Source: JAIXWP01 sp965247015 (GTDB taxonomy: Bacteria > Bacteroidota > Bacteroidia > Flavobacteriales_D > Sanyastnellaceae). From it: 64,000 bases of DNA. The translations under genes and the position numbers were made by a program. The notes under the pieces are model-generated. The model saw only the letters and a list, made by a program, of their open reading frames with translations, did not search any database and was not told where the DNA came from. Positions 54,494 through 64,000 of the stretch are shown here, piece after piece; the first letter of the stretch is position 1; each line of letters begins with the position of its first letter. The stretch is from contig CBDFGG010000004.1 in the NCBI GenBank assembly GCA_965247015.1, positions 62,001 through 126,000 of the forward strand. The letters are read 5' to 3'.

Positions 54494-57400
54494 ATGCTTC
54501 ACAGCATCATTGCATTTTCCATTCGCAATAAACTCATTATTGCACTAATGACCTTAGGTCTCATTGTGTATGGCATAATAGAAGTAACTCGACTCCCTAT
54601 TGATGCCGTACCTGACATTACAGATAACCAAGTTCAGATCATTACTGTAGCCCCTTCACTTGGAGCCACAGATATAGAAAGACTCATTACTTTTCCCATA
54701 GAACAGGCGAATGCAAACATTCCAGGCACAAAAGAAATCAGAAGTTTTTCTCGATTTGGACTTTCACTTGTAACCATTGTATTCAAAGATGAAACAGACA
54801 TTTATCTCGCGAGGCAGCAAGTTTCCGAGCGACTTTCACAAATACAAAACAATTTTCCTAAAAATATAGAAGCTCCGTTCCTTGGTCCCGTAAGTACTGG
54901 ACTTGGGGAGATATATCAATATGTGGTTCGACCAAAAGAAGGATATGAATCAAAGTTTAGCCCTACTGAGCTACGCACCATTCAAGATTGGATCGTTCGT
55001 CGACAATTGCTAGGAACTGAGGGTGTGGCCGACGTATCGAGCTTTGGTGGACATATGAAGCAATGGGAAGTTGTTATTCGACCTGATGAACTATCCGCTA
55101 AAAACATTTCTATTCAACAATTAACCGATGCCATTGATGCCAATAATCAAAATGCTGGTGGCTCCTATATCGAAAAGAACGGCACTGCTCTCTTCATTCG
55201 CACAGAAGGTCTGATTAATAGCAAAGACGATATTGAATCCATCAGAGTCAATAGTTCTGAAGAGGGTATTCCTGTTTTAGTTCGTGATGTAGCAGCGGTC
55301 AGAGAGGGCACAGCAACACGCTACGGAGCCATGTGCTACAATGATAAAGGAGAAGTAGCGGGAGCGGTAGTCATGATGTTGAAGGGTGAAAATTCTTCTA
55401 AGGTCATAGAAAATATCAAACTCAAAATTTCAGAAATTCAAAACACACTTCCTGATGGTGTAATCATAGAGCCATTTTTAGACCGAACGAAAATGGTTAA
55501 TAATGCTATTTCGACGGTAGAAAAAAATCTTCTCGAAGGGGCACTCATTGTTCTATTGGTTTTGATTTTATTCTTGGGACACATCCGTGCAGGATTGCTT
55601 GTTGCTAGCGTAATTCCTCTAGCCATGTTATTTGCTGTAATCATGATGAATCTTTTTGGAGTGAGTGGAAATTTGATGAGTCTTGGTGCATTAGATTTTG
55701 GACTCATTATCGATGGCGCAGTTATTATTGTTGAAGCAGTGCTTCATCAATTGCATTCAAAAAAACTTGTCGCTCGATTGTCCAATTCTGAGAGAGAATC
55801 ATTTGTAGAAAAATCATCTTCGCGAATGATGAACGCCGCTGTATTCGGGCAATTGATCATCTTAATTGTGTACTTGCCCATCCTATCGCTTGAAGGAGTT
55901 GAAGGGAAAATGTTTAAGCCAATGGCGCAGACAGTAGCATTCGCAATCCTTGGCGCCTTCATACTTTCACTGACGTATGTTCCTATGATGAGCGCATGGT
56001 TACTAAAACAACCAAAAAATCATAAGCCAAATTTCAGTGACCGAATGAGTCATTGGTTGGAGGAAAAATACGGTTTACTTCTATCAAAAGCAATTCATCA
56101 CAAAAAGAAATGGGTCATTGGAGCGGTGGCACTTTTATTTCTTTCATTCGGTATTTTCTCGACGCTTGGAGGAGAATTCATCCCTGAATTAGAAGAAGGA
56201 GATTTTGCCGTGGATACACGTGTTCTCACAGGCTCTAATCTCCAAACCACCATCCACTCTACACAACAAGCTACCGCGCTTTTATTAAAGGAATTTCCAG
56301 AGGTAGAAAAAATTGTAACCAAGATCGGAAGTGGGGAAATTCCAACTGACCCTATGCCCATCGAAGCGAGCGATATGATGGTGATTTTGAAAGATAAATC
56401 TGAATGGCAAAATGCGGAATCTTTTGATGAACTCGCTGAGAAAATGGGCAAACGTCTGCAAACCATCCCGGGCATCACTACCGGATTTCAGTATCCTGTT
56501 CAAATGAGGTTTAATGAATTAATGACCGGAGCTAGACAAGATGTTGTTTGCAAAATCTATGGAGAAGATTTAGACACCCTGGCTCATTATGCAGAACGAT
56601 TTGGAGGAATAGTCGAAACGATTGATGGAGCCGCAGATCTATATATAGAGCCCGTTTCAGGAATGCCACAAATTGTGATTGCATACAATAGAGCATCTAT
56701 AGCACAACACCAATTGTCCATTGAAGAAATAAATAAGGTAGTAGAAACAGGCTTCGCTGGCCGGGTTTCTGGTCAACTCTATGAAGGAGAAAAGAAATTC
56801 GATATAGCTATCAAACTTGACACGAACAAGAAAAAAAATTTGATTGACGTACAGAACTTACTCGTCCAAACCCCACTTGGATCAAAAGTTCCTTTAAGAG
56901 AACTCGCTAGTGTCGAAATAGTAAATGGTCCTAATCAAATTCAAAGAGACAATACACGAAGAAGAATTGTGGTTGGATTCAATGTAAGAGGCCGCGATGT
57001 AGAAAGCATCGTCCATGAACTCCAACAAAAAGTGCAAACAGAAATTGATCTTCCGGCCGGTTATTCTGTGACTTACGGTGGTGCATTTGAAAATTTACAA
57101 AAAGCAACCAATCGATTAATGATAGCGGTGCCGATAGCATTATTGCTCATCCTGCTCCTGCTCTATTTTGCATTTCAATCCATCAAAGAAAGTCTGCTCA
57201 TTTATTCAGCTATTCCACTTTCAGCAATAGGTGGAATTATCGCACTATGGCTAAGAGATATGCCTTTTAGCATATCGGCTGGTGTAGGCTTCATCGCTCT
57301 GTTTGGTGTTGCTGTACTAAATGGAATTGTGCTGCTGAGCGAAATAAAAAGACTTAACACAACAGAGGAAAAGACCCCTCTAGAAAGCGTATTAATTGCC

Positions 57401-58840
57401 ACGAAAACAAGACTGCGCCCTGTCTTGATGACCGCTGCAGTTGCGTCGTTAGGATTTATGCCGATGGCACTCAGTAACGGTGCAGGAGCAGAAGTGCAGC
57501 GCCCTCTAGCAACTGTTGTTATTGGAGGGCTCATTACTGCAACAGTACTGACACTCTTCGTGCTTCCCATTTTGTACTTATTGACTCAACCAAAAATGAA
57601 AGCGAAATCTGTAAAATCAATCATTGCCAGCATGATCCTATTATTACTCGGATTTAATCAAACATCCTTTGGACAATCCATTGATCTGGCAACACTTCAA
57701 AAGCAAGCACTTGAAAACAACTTGATCTTAAAGTCAAAGAAAAATCAAGTCGAGCAAATGAAAACACTCTCGACCATTCATGCTGAATTAGAGCCACTTC
57801 AAATCAATGGAGAATACGGACAAATCAATAGTGCTGCGCAAGATCATCGCTTTAGTATCAATCAAAGTATTCCATCAATTGGATATCTTCAAGCGTCCAA
57901 AAAAGAACGAGAACTCCAACTCACAAAAATGGAGAATGAACTTCAGTTAGAAATCAAGAATGTAAAAAGAACAGTAGCTTCATCCTACTATCAATGGATG
58001 CTTTTGGAAAAATTAAGTGTACTTCATAATTCCAACTTAGAAGACATGAAACTTATGGAGCAAAAATCACAATTGCGTGTTTCGCAAGGTGAAAGCGCGA
58101 AGTGGGAATTAGATTTGATTCAAGAGGAACTTTGGAAAACAGATAAGTCACTGAATGAATTAAACGCTCAACTATTCGAACAAAGGTCTAAACTCAAACT
58201 TCTTACAGGCAATAGCGACCTCGATAATGCAAAACCTGATTGGGAATTACCTGCTCTTCCGGATAGTCTAAACGCAGAACAACTCTCGCAATTTCAATTT
58301 TTAAAGCAAATAGAAATTGAAAAATCGATTGCAGAAACCGAGAGACGTAAACTTGAAAAATCACGTCTGCCTAGTTATACTATCGGTGCAGCTGCCATGA
58401 CCATTCAAGGATATCAGAATACGATGGGGTTCGATGAGTATTACGGTAAAACTGATTACTTCTTTACAGCACAAGCCGGCATTTCCATTCCCTTGTTTTC
58501 TGCAAACGGGAAAAAAATTCAAGCTAAGAATTTAGAAATTACTTCCCTTGAAAATCTTACACAGCTAAGAAGAGAGGAAATTACACAGATCTATACCTCC
58601 ACCTATCAAACAGCGCAACTTCAATTAAAAACCATCGAAGCATTTCAATCACGCATTGAAAACACGATGAATGAAGCTAATCAACGTTTTGATTTATTGA
58701 AAACTCAAGGAGAAATTGACACACTGCAATGGTTACAGCTAAAGCGTATCCAAAGAGAAAATGCCACTGAATATCTCCAAGCTTGCGATCGATTTCTCCA
58801 AGCAATTACTTTCTTATACTCATTCGAAACACAGAAATAA
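54494..58840 (+). CDS. CusA/CzcA heavy-metal efflux RND pump fused to a TolC-like outer-membrane factor
   Basis: A 1448-residue fusion. Residues 1 to about 1035 are an HME-RND inner-membrane pump: FSIRNKLIIALM at the start, PIDAVPDITDNQVQI, proton-relay Asp407 and Glu414 (IIDGAVIIVE), and paired blocks of membrane helices. After a hydrophobic linker (IIASMILLLLGFNQTSFG), residues about 1055-1448 are a TolC/CzcC-type helical domain. This fusion is known in Bacteroidota pumps. It should export Cu/Ag or Co/Zn/Cd from the periplasm; the metal cannot be decided. The adaptor gene starts 1 bp after the stop, so no separate TolC gene is needed. Confidence 0.95.
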   Translation: MLHSIIAFSIRNKLIIALMTLGLIVYGIIEVTRLPIDAVPDITDNQVQIITVAPSLGATDIERLITFPIEQANANIPGTKEIRSFSRFGLSLVTIVFKDETDIYLARQQVSERLSQIQNNFPKNIEAPFLGPVSTGLGEIYQYVVRPKEGYESKFSPTELRTIQDWIVRRQLLGTEGVADVSSFGGHMKQWEVVIRPDELSAKNISIQQLTDAIDANNQNAGGSYIEKNGTALFIRTEGLINSKDDIESIRVNSSEEGIPVLVRDVAAVREGTATRYGAMCYNDKGEVAGAVVMMLKGENSSKVIENIKLKISEIQNTLPDGVIIEPFLDRTKMVNNAISTVEKNLLEGALIVLLVLILFLGHIRAGLLVASVIPLAMLFAVIMMNLFGVSGNLMSLGALDFGLIIDGAVIIVEAVLHQLHSKKLVARLSNSERESFVEKSSSRMMNAAVFGQLIILIVYLPILSLEGVEGKMFKPMAQTVAFAILGAFILSLTYVPMMSAWLLKQPKNHKPNFSDRMSHWLEEKYGLLLSKAIHHKKKWVIGAVALLFLSFGIFSTLGGEFIPELEEGDFAVDTRVLTGSNLQTTIHSTQQATALLLKEFPEVEKIVTKIGSGEIPTDPMPIEASDMMVILKDKSEWQNAESFDELAEKMGKRLQTIPGITTGFQYPVQMRFNELMTGARQDVVCKIYGEDLDTLAHYAERFGGIVETIDGAADLYIEPVSGMPQIVIAYNRASIAQHQLSIEEINKVVETGFAGRVSGQLYEGEKKFDIAIKLDTNKKKNLIDVQNLLVQTPLGSKVPLRELASVEIVNGPNQIQRDNTRRRIVVGFNVRGRDVESIVHELQQKVQTEIDLPAGYSVTYGGAFENLQKATNRLMIAVPIALLLILLLLYFAFQSIKESLLIYSAIPLSAIGGIIALWLRDMPFSISAGVGFIALFGVAVLNGIVLLSEIKRLNTTEEKTPLESVLIATKTRLRPVLMTAAVASLGFMPMALSNGAGAEVQRPLATVVIGGLITATVLTLFVLPILYLLTQPKMKAKSVKSIIASMILLLLGFNQTSFGQSIDLATLQKQALENNLILKSKKNQVEQMKTLSTIHAELEPLQINGEYGQINSAAQDHRFSINQSIPSIGYLQASKKERELQLTKMENELQLEIKNVKRTVASSYYQWMLLEKLSVLHNSNLEDMKLMEQKSQLRVSQGESAKWELDLIQEELWKTDKSLNELNAQLFEQRSKLKLLTGNSDLDNAKPDWELPALPDSLNAEQLSQFQFLKQIEIEKSIAETERRKLEKSRLPSYTIGAAAMTIQGYQNTMGFDEYYGKTDYFFTAQAGISIPLFSANGKKIQAKNLEITSLENLTQLRREEITQIYTSTYQTAQLQLKTIEAFQSRIENTMNEANQRFDLLKTQGEIDTLQWLQLKRIQRENATEYLQACDRFLQAITFLYSFETQK

Positions 58841-58841
58841 A

Positions 58842-59981
58842 ATGAAAACCAAATATAAAAGCACCGTCCTATTCTTCTCCTTGGCTTTAATGCTATACTC
58901 ATGTGGAGATACTACTACTGTAGTCCAAGAAGAAACTAAAGTTCACAGCGAAAATCAAATTCAACTTTCATCTGAACAATTAAAGAATATTGATCTTGTA
59001 GTTGCAAGACCGCAATTGACTAATGCTAGCAGAACGCTTGAGTTTAACGGCAAATTGGAGCCTGCGATTAATCAAGCCGCTTCTGTATGTCTTCCACTTG
59101 GTGGCTTCATTACACAATCCAAAGTAATTCCGGGACAGTATGTCGCGAAGGGTGATGTTCTTTTAGAAGCACAAAACGAGCTATTTATTCAAATACAAAA
59201 AGACTATCTCGTTATCAAGAATGAAGTGCTTTACGCCGAAAAAGAAAATGAAAGACAAGCCACTTTGAATGAAGCTGCTGCCGTAAGCTCCAAGAATGCT
59301 GACATTGCAAAACAGAATTTCATTTCTAAAAAGATTGAATTAAAATCTCTTTCTGAAAAATTGCAATTCATTGGGATTAATCCTGCAACGCTCAATGAAG
59401 GAAATATAAGTCGTACGATTGAAATCAAGTCACCAATCAGTGGTGTGATCAGTCAAGTCAACATTTCAACGGGTAAATTGGTAAAGCCGGAAGATGTAGT
59501 CATTGAAATTCTAAATCATGAAAATCTTTTGGCAAAACTTCAGATATTTTCCAATGATATCAATGCTTTGAAAGAAGATATGTCCATTCTGCTTTATAGC
59601 AATGAATCCGAAGAAAAAATCCCTGCGACGATAGTTTCTATTAATCGCTCTTTAAATAACACAGGAAGCGCAGAACTCTATTGCAGACCTTCTAAAACCC
59701 CGCGCTCATGGGTACCTGGGATGTATATTAATGGTGCGATTCAAGCAGAAAACATTTCAGGTATTATTATCCCTAATGATGCTATTGTAGAATGGGAAGG
59801 TAAATCTTTTGTTTTCGAACATAAAAAAACTAGCGACCTCTACGAGCTCGTAGAAGTTCAATCGAGGGAAATGGATGAAAACTACAGTGAACTATTGGTA
59901 ACTCCTGAATGGATCAATAAAGACATTGTGATTAAAGGTGCTTACACTTTATTAATGACCATGAAAAACAAAAGCGAATAG
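58842..59981 (+). CDS. Efflux RND periplasmic adaptor lipoprotein (CusB/CzcB-like)
   Basis: 379 residues from the ATG at 58842, one base after the pump stop. The signal ends in a lipobox (LMLYSCGD), so this is a membrane-anchored adaptor. HlyD-type features are the biotinyl-lipoyl-like segments around GGFITQSKVIPGQYVAKGDV and IKSPISGVISQVNISTGKLV, seen here in two halves flanking a helical hairpin of about 70 residues. The membrane-proximal part has VPGMYINGAI. It links the RND part of the pump to the TolC domain. No N-terminal CusF-like metal-binding domain is visible. Confidence 0.94.
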   Translation: MKTKYKSTVLFFSLALMLYSCGDTTTVVQEETKVHSENQIQLSSEQLKNIDLVVARPQLTNASRTLEFNGKLEPAINQAASVCLPLGGFITQSKVIPGQYVAKGDVLLEAQNELFIQIQKDYLVIKNEVLYAEKENERQATLNEAAAVSSKNADIAKQNFISKKIELKSLSEKLQFIGINPATLNEGNISRTIEIKSPISGVISQVNISTGKLVKPEDVVIEILNHENLLAKLQIFSNDINALKEDMSILLYSNESEEKIPATIVSINRSLNNTGSAELYCRPSKTPRSWVPGMYINGAIQAENISGIIIPNDAIVEWEGKSFVFEHKKTSDLYELVEVQSREMDENYSELLVTPEWINKDIVIKGAYTLLMTMKNKSE

Positions 59982-59995
59982 GACGTAGTACGGAA

Positions 59996-62344
59996 CTACT
60001 TTTCGAAGAGCACTCGGAAGGTAGTTCCTTTGCCTACTTCGCTCTCCACCATAATGCGACCGCCCATAGCTTCCACTTGATTTTTAGTCATAAATAATCC
60101 CAAGCCGCGAGAATCTTTTAGACCGTGAAAAGTATTGTAGAGTCCGAATACTTTATCTCTATTCTTGGTTAGATCTATTCCCAATCCGTTATCTGCTACG
60201 ATCAACTCATAGTACCTACCAGCATCTTGACCGCTAAATCTAATCACACAATCTTTCCTGCTGTCTCGATATTTTATTGCATTGCTGAGTAGATTGAGAA
60301 TAATGCTATCCATGTATGCTGCAACTCCTTTTACAACGGTGCCTGTTTCAATATCGATGATACACTCCATTCCCGATTCAAGTACCAATGCATGAAGATT
60401 TCCAATAGCTGATTTAATGACTGAAAGGAGATCAATATCACTCTTCGATTGACTGCTGTTTAAATTGATTGCAACGACTTCATTTAAGTGATCAACCGTT
60501 TCAAACAAGCGCTCCGCAGCTTCATCCAACAGAGGTAAGACCTCTTGAGACCTTTCTGGATAATCCCCCTCTTTTAATAGATCAAGAAGCATCAATAAAT
60601 TCCCCGAATGTGATCTTAAATTATGCGAAACGATGTGGGCAAAATTGATCAATCGTTGATTTTGATCTTTGGTGAGATTCAGAACATTTTGCAGTTCTGC
60701 TTTTACTGTTTTAATTCTTGTGATATCTATTCCTATAAATAGATATCCCACCTTTTTATTTTCTTCAATGATTGAAGTAACTGCTAATTGCGCAGGAAAA
60801 ATGGTACCATTCTTCCTAATGTACTTCCAATCGATGAGATCTACTTGGTCTTCGTCTGAATGATAAATCAATGTTTCCCATTCATTCGAAACATTTCTTT
60901 CCGCTCGGCGCGCAATTAATTCATCCAACTCATGAAGCTCGATAATGTTTTTAACCCCAACCACCTCGCTAGATGCGTACCCGAAATATTTTTCTGCTCC
61001 TCTATTGAAGCGTGTAATGACACCGCTAAGATCCGTTGAAATCATCGATACTCCGTGACTCGCATTCATTACGCTTTGCAAAATAGAAAGTGAAGCAGTG
61101 AGCTTCGATTTTGCATCAATCATTTCTTGGATAGGGCGACCTTCAGCAATAATGGAGACAACATTTCGCTCATCATTAAAGAGCGGTTTAAGGTTAAAAT
61201 CGATTGTTAATAATTCAGTGCCTGCTCCTTGAACAAGTACTTCATACTGCACAAATTCACCATTTGCGGCGCGGGCAATGGCATCTTGCAATTGTCTCAC
61301 TGTCGATTTATTTACCTGCCACCAACGCGCCTCCCAAAAAGGTTTATTTATCACATCTTCTCTAGTCAACCCCCCAAAGCGAACTGCCGTATCATTTGCC
61401 TCAAGAAGTATTCCCTCAGGATTTAAGAAGCCGATAAACTGATAGGTTGAATTGAAGATTCCACGAAACCGTTGCTCACTTTGTTCCAACCTCAGCTGTT
61501 GGCGCTTTTGGATATCTATATCCTGAAATGTCCCATATAATTTAACTGCCTTCTCTTCTTGATGAACAACAAATCCCATGGATCTCACCCATTTTTCCTG
61601 CCCCTTGGCGGTAACCAAAATCAACTCCAAGTCGAACGGCTCGCCTGTCAATATGGTGTGAGAAATTTTTTCCTGAAGAGTATTGCGATGAAATCCTTCT
61701 TTATAAAAACCAATCGCCGTGGATAGGTTTGGTAGAAAATCTAAATCGACATCATGTATCATCTTGGTGACTTTACTCCATGTCAGTTGTGATGAAACCA
61801 AATCCAATTCCCAAGTACCAATACTCGCCGCTTCGCTTGTTTTTTCTAATAAATCTTGTAGTTGCAGAATTTCCGAATGAAGCTCTACACCTACTGTTTT
61901 AGATGTAGATAAGTGTAACGACAATTTACTATTTGGTCGTACTTTATCCCTCGTGTCGATGTCCTTACTCTTAACAATATATAGTAGGCGGGAAATTTTT
62001 GATTTATCCGGAGCCAATGGTATCAACTCTCCTGATAACTCATAAGTCAAACTATTAAAACATCGAATGGACACCTTTTTTGGAATTACACTTCCTTCAA
62101 TCACTTGCTCTTGGGAATGATACCATAAAGTGATATCACGAAAGGCCGGTAATACCGATCCATACCTGGTCACTTCATCATCACTACAATTAACTGATTC
62201 CCAGAAACTCTGTTCCACATGACTATTCGCGGGTTCGTTTATGTCTATTAACCAACATCCCATGTGGGGCTGGAAGACAAAACGATCGAATAAATCGAAA
62301 CGCTTATGAATGAGCTGACGTAGCTCTTCCTTCAATGAAATCAC
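59996..62344 (-). CDS. Multi-PAS sensor histidine kinase, orphan
   Basis: 782 residues from a GTG start at 62344. There are no membrane helices, so it is probably cytoplasmic. About three PAS domains occupy residues 165-555 (for example WVRSMGFVVHQEEKAVKLYG, FIGFLNPEGILLEANDTAVR, GYASSEVVGVKNI). The transmitter has SHNLRS with the phospho-acceptor His near 572, the N box NLLSNAIKYR near 686, and the G boxes DNGLGID and GLGLFMT. No response regulator or HPt gene is adjacent. It converges on the metal pump operon with a 14-bp gap. Its ligand is unknown; PAS domains may sense redox state, light or small molecules. Confidence 0.93.
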   Translation of the reverse strand: MISLKEELRQLIHKRFDLFDRFVFQPHMGCWLIDINEPANSHVEQSFWESVNCSDDEVTRYGSVLPAFRDITLWYHSQEQVIEGSVIPKKVSIRCFNSLTYELSGELIPLAPDKSKISRLLYIVKSKDIDTRDKVRPNSKLSLHLSTSKTVGVELHSEILQLQDLLEKTSEAASIGTWELDLVSSQLTWSKVTKMIHDVDLDFLPNLSTAIGFYKEGFHRNTLQEKISHTILTGEPFDLELILVTAKGQEKWVRSMGFVVHQEEKAVKLYGTFQDIDIQKRQQLRLEQSEQRFRGIFNSTYQFIGFLNPEGILLEANDTAVRFGGLTREDVINKPFWEARWWQVNKSTVRQLQDAIARAANGEFVQYEVLVQGAGTELLTIDFNLKPLFNDERNVVSIIAEGRPIQEMIDAKSKLTASLSILQSVMNASHGVSMISTDLSGVITRFNRGAEKYFGYASSEVVGVKNIIELHELDELIARRAERNVSNEWETLIYHSDEDQVDLIDWKYIRKNGTIFPAQLAVTSIIEENKKVGYLFIGIDITRIKTVKAELQNVLNLTKDQNQRLINFAHIVSHNLRSHSGNLLMLLDLLKEGDYPERSQEVLPLLDEAAERLFETVDHLNEVVAINLNSSQSKSDIDLLSVIKSAIGNLHALVLESGMECIIDIETGTVVKGVAAYMDSIILNLLSNAIKYRDSRKDCVIRFSGQDAGRYYELIVADNGLGIDLTKNRDKVFGLYNTFHGLKDSRGLGLFMTKNQVEAMGGRIMVESEVGKGTTFRVLFEK

Positions 62345-62380
62345 AAGAAAAAACGTTAAGTATCAAGTAGTATAGTAATA

Positions 62381-62409
62381 CAAACTTATACCTCTTTTTG
62401 AGTAAACAA
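62381..62409 (-). promoter_or_regulatory. Promoter of the PAS kinase gene
   Basis: On the minus strand TTG (62409-62407), 18-bp spacer and TAAGTTTG (62388-62381) closely fit the Bacteroidota pattern, 36 bp before the GTG. Confidence 0.65.
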
Positions 62410-62441
62410 AATAAGTTTATCAGGGAATTACATGATACTTA

Positions 62442-63488
62442 TCAAGGTCGAAACGCAGGGTTATTAACGAACTCTGTATCTGTCAAAGTCAAAAGGAAGG
62501 CGACCACAGCCTCCATTTCTTGTTGAGTCATTCTACCCTTGGGTAAACCAGAAATATTGGGATCCAAATTACTAGCGTAATGAAAACCTGTATTATAATG
62601 CTCTACACACTCCAGCAAGGTGGCAAATCGACCATCGTGCATGTATGGAGCCGTCAACTCTATATTTCTCAAACTTGGAGTCTTAAATTTCCCACGATCA
62701 CTTTCCAACAGCGTAATCGCGTATCGACCATCATCAAAAGAAATAGAATCCAAACCTGTGTTTCGATATGCAAAATCGGAAAAGGTCGAACCCAAGACAT
62801 GGCAATGATTACAATCCCCTTTGGTCATATCAGTATAGACTTCCAGTCCTTGTATCTCTAGTGGAGTCAAGCTTTCTTGACCTGCTGCATAGCGATCATA
62901 TTTTGAATTTGCGCTGATCATTGTTCTTTCAAATTGCGCAATCGCCTTCATCAATTTTGGAATGGTGATTTCATCCTCACCGAATGCCGCTTTGAATAGG
63001 GCAGGATATTCTGAATGCTGCTGAAGCTCTAACAATACATTCTCCAATGTCTCATGCATCTCCACTGGATTGGTGATGGGGCCGATAACTTGGCTTTCTA
63101 AATCAGCAGCACCACCATCCCACAAGAATCCAGGCTGCCAGCCCAAATTCACAATCGGCATCGAGTTTCTTCGAGTCGGCATTCCATCAATTCCAAAAGA
63201 GAATTGTAAGATACTAGCAAAAGAAAAATTAGGAGAGTGACAAGAAGCACAAGATTGTGTGTTATCTCCTGATAAGATCGGATCGTAAAAAAGCTTTTTA
63301 CCCAATGCCACGCCTTCCACTGTCATAGGGTTATTGGCTGGAATATTCATTGGAGGCATATTGGATGGAATCACCAAATTGTATGGTGTCGGGCCACCTT
63401 CTACCACATCTTCAACAACTTCCTCATCTTTTTTACAAGAAAAAAGAATGATGGCAAATATCGCTGAGAGTACAATGCTTTTTTTCAT
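62442..63488 (-). CDS. Di-haem cytochrome c peroxidase (MauG/MbnH-like) lipoprotein
   Basis: 348 residues with a lipobox (ILFSCKK). Two haem c motifs are visible: CASCH (80-84) and CNHCH (225-229). Other family segments are LGKKLFYDPILSGDNTQSC, RRNSMPIVNLGW and TPSLRNIELTAPYMHDGR. Classical members reduce hydrogen peroxide; MauG/MbnH-type relatives instead oxidise Trp or Tyr of a partner protein. The partner MbnP-type gene lies 3 bp upstream, so the MbnH-like role is favoured. It acts in the periplasm or on the outer membrane. Confidence 0.93.
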   Translation of the reverse strand: MKKSIVLSAIFAIILFSCKKDEEVVEDVVEGGPTPYNLVIPSNMPPMNIPANNPMTVEGVALGKKLFYDPILSGDNTQSCASCHSPNFSFASILQFSFGIDGMPTRRNSMPIVNLGWQPGFLWDGGAADLESQVIGPITNPVEMHETLENVLLELQQHSEYPALFKAAFGEDEITIPKLMKAIAQFERTMISANSKYDRYAAGQESLTPLEIQGLEVYTDMTKGDCNHCHVLGSTFSDFAYRNTGLDSISFDDGRYAITLLESDRGKFKTPSLRNIELTAPYMHDGRFATLLECVEHYNTGFHYASNLDPNISGLPKGRMTQQEMEAVVAFLLTLTDTEFVNNPAFRP

Positions 63489-63491
63489 GGA

Positions 63492-64000
63492 TTAGGGAAT
63501 GCTTACGGTAAATGCAGTGCCGAAATTCGCAAACATTTGTTGCAACCATTCTGCATCATTTACTGAAATACTTTGATGATAATTATTACCATCAAATTGA
63601 ATCACGTTAGGACTTCTGTAAAGCTCATTCAAGTTGAAAATCACATCGACATTCTTTGATCCGCTTTCAATATGAAGATCAATTGGAATCTCAATCATTT
63701 TATATGCATTGTCCTTAGCATAATGATAAGACATGCCTGAAGTATTTCCATCGGCGTCGATAAACTGGCCTTCATGTTTGAAAAAAACATAACCCGTATC
63801 CCAGGTCCAAAGCATGCCATAGATTGGATCGAGATCACCTTCTTGCGCTCCCGTATGATTATGTACTTCATCCACTCCGATGTAGAATCGCAGTTTGGTA
63901 TAATGTCCTTTTGCTACAGTATTAGAAATGATATTATCTGATGGAATAAAGGCATCGATCAAGGTGTGATCGTTTAATTTCACTTCTTTATTAGACTCAT
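63492..64000 (-). CDS. MbnP-family protein, 5' truncated
   Basis: At least 169 residues, open to the window edge. The GTG at 63983 is an internal codon (read as Val after ESNKE), so the true start lies outside. The visible part is beta-rich and has MbnP-like segments: LRFYIGVDEVHNHTGAQEGD, seen as GVDEVHNHTG, then DPIYGMLWTWDTGYVFFKHEG and a late NNYHQSISV. MbnP is the copper-binding substrate of the MbnH peroxidase, which oxidises one of its Trp residues. The 3-bp spacing to the peroxidase gene supports this pairing. The family call rests on motif memory and context. Confidence 0.8.
   Translation of the reverse strand, partial: ESNKEVKLNDHTLIDAFIPSDNIISNTVAKGHYTKLRFYIGVDEVHNHTGAQEGDLDPIYGMLWTWDTGYVFFKHEGQFIDADGNTSGMSYHYAKDNAYKMIEIPIDLHIESGSKNVDVIFNLNELYRSPNVIQFDGNNYHQSISVNDAEWLQQMFANFGTAFTVSIP

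Overview
The window reads as chromosomal DNA from a Bacteroidota bacterium, most likely Flavobacteriales-like. The evidence is eight secreted proteins with type IX secretion (T9SS) C-terminal sorting domains, a PorP/SprF-type outer-membrane protein next to an OmpA/PD40 protein, promoters of the Bacteroidota form TTG-N17/18-TAnnTTTG, few Shine-Dalgarno sequences, and a CusA-type pump fused to its own TolC domain. No rRNA, tRNA, phage, insertion sequence or CRISPR array is visible. Genes are tightly packed on both strands.

Layout: 1-2044, end of an M49 (DPP III-like) peptidase, a strong terminator and a small unknown protein. 2050-12818, a minus-strand surface module: two giant type B T9SS cargo proteins, a PorP/SprF-like barrel, an OmpA/PD40 protein and an unknown exported protein. 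12872-19208, housekeeping genes (DEAD-box helicase, ligA, mazG) with a small outer-membrane protein and an esterase, interrupted by two repeat tracts. 19222-26457, a FecA-like TonB receptor, a large T9SS cargo protein and prfC, with a 20-bp perfect palindrome between the divergent receptor and cargo genes. 26441-31525, a probable metal-uptake operon (His-rich membrane protein, ZnuD-like TonB receptor, two DUF4625-like lipoproteins, HD hydrolase). 31589-38658, an S9 peptidase, gcvT, comB, a third repeat tract, a P1-nuclease/phospholipase C-like enzyme and an acyltransferase. 38703-48069, three T9SS type A cargo genes and a divergent GH13 amylase. 48059-50054, a translationally coupled moaC-mobA-thioesterase operon. 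50130-53829, two convergent T9SS cargo genes. 53977-59981, a heavy-metal efflux operon. 59996-64000, an orphan PAS histidine kinase and a di-haem peroxidase/MbnP pair.

The most unusual element is a family of three composite intergenic tracts (17095-17400, 18244-18445, 35600-35810). Each starts as short tandem repeats that supply the stop codon of the upstream gene. Each continues as an array of modules of the form CA-minihairpin-TACC-NNN, whose 3-4 bp stems close GAA or GCA triloops and show compensatory changes. One tract also supplies the stop codon of the convergent mazG, and another appears to have replaced the start of the downstream esterase gene. I do not recognise this family; it is the best candidate here for an undescribed element.

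All functional calls are from reading the sequence and recalling families; no database search was run. Most regulatory sites are pattern matches without experimental support.
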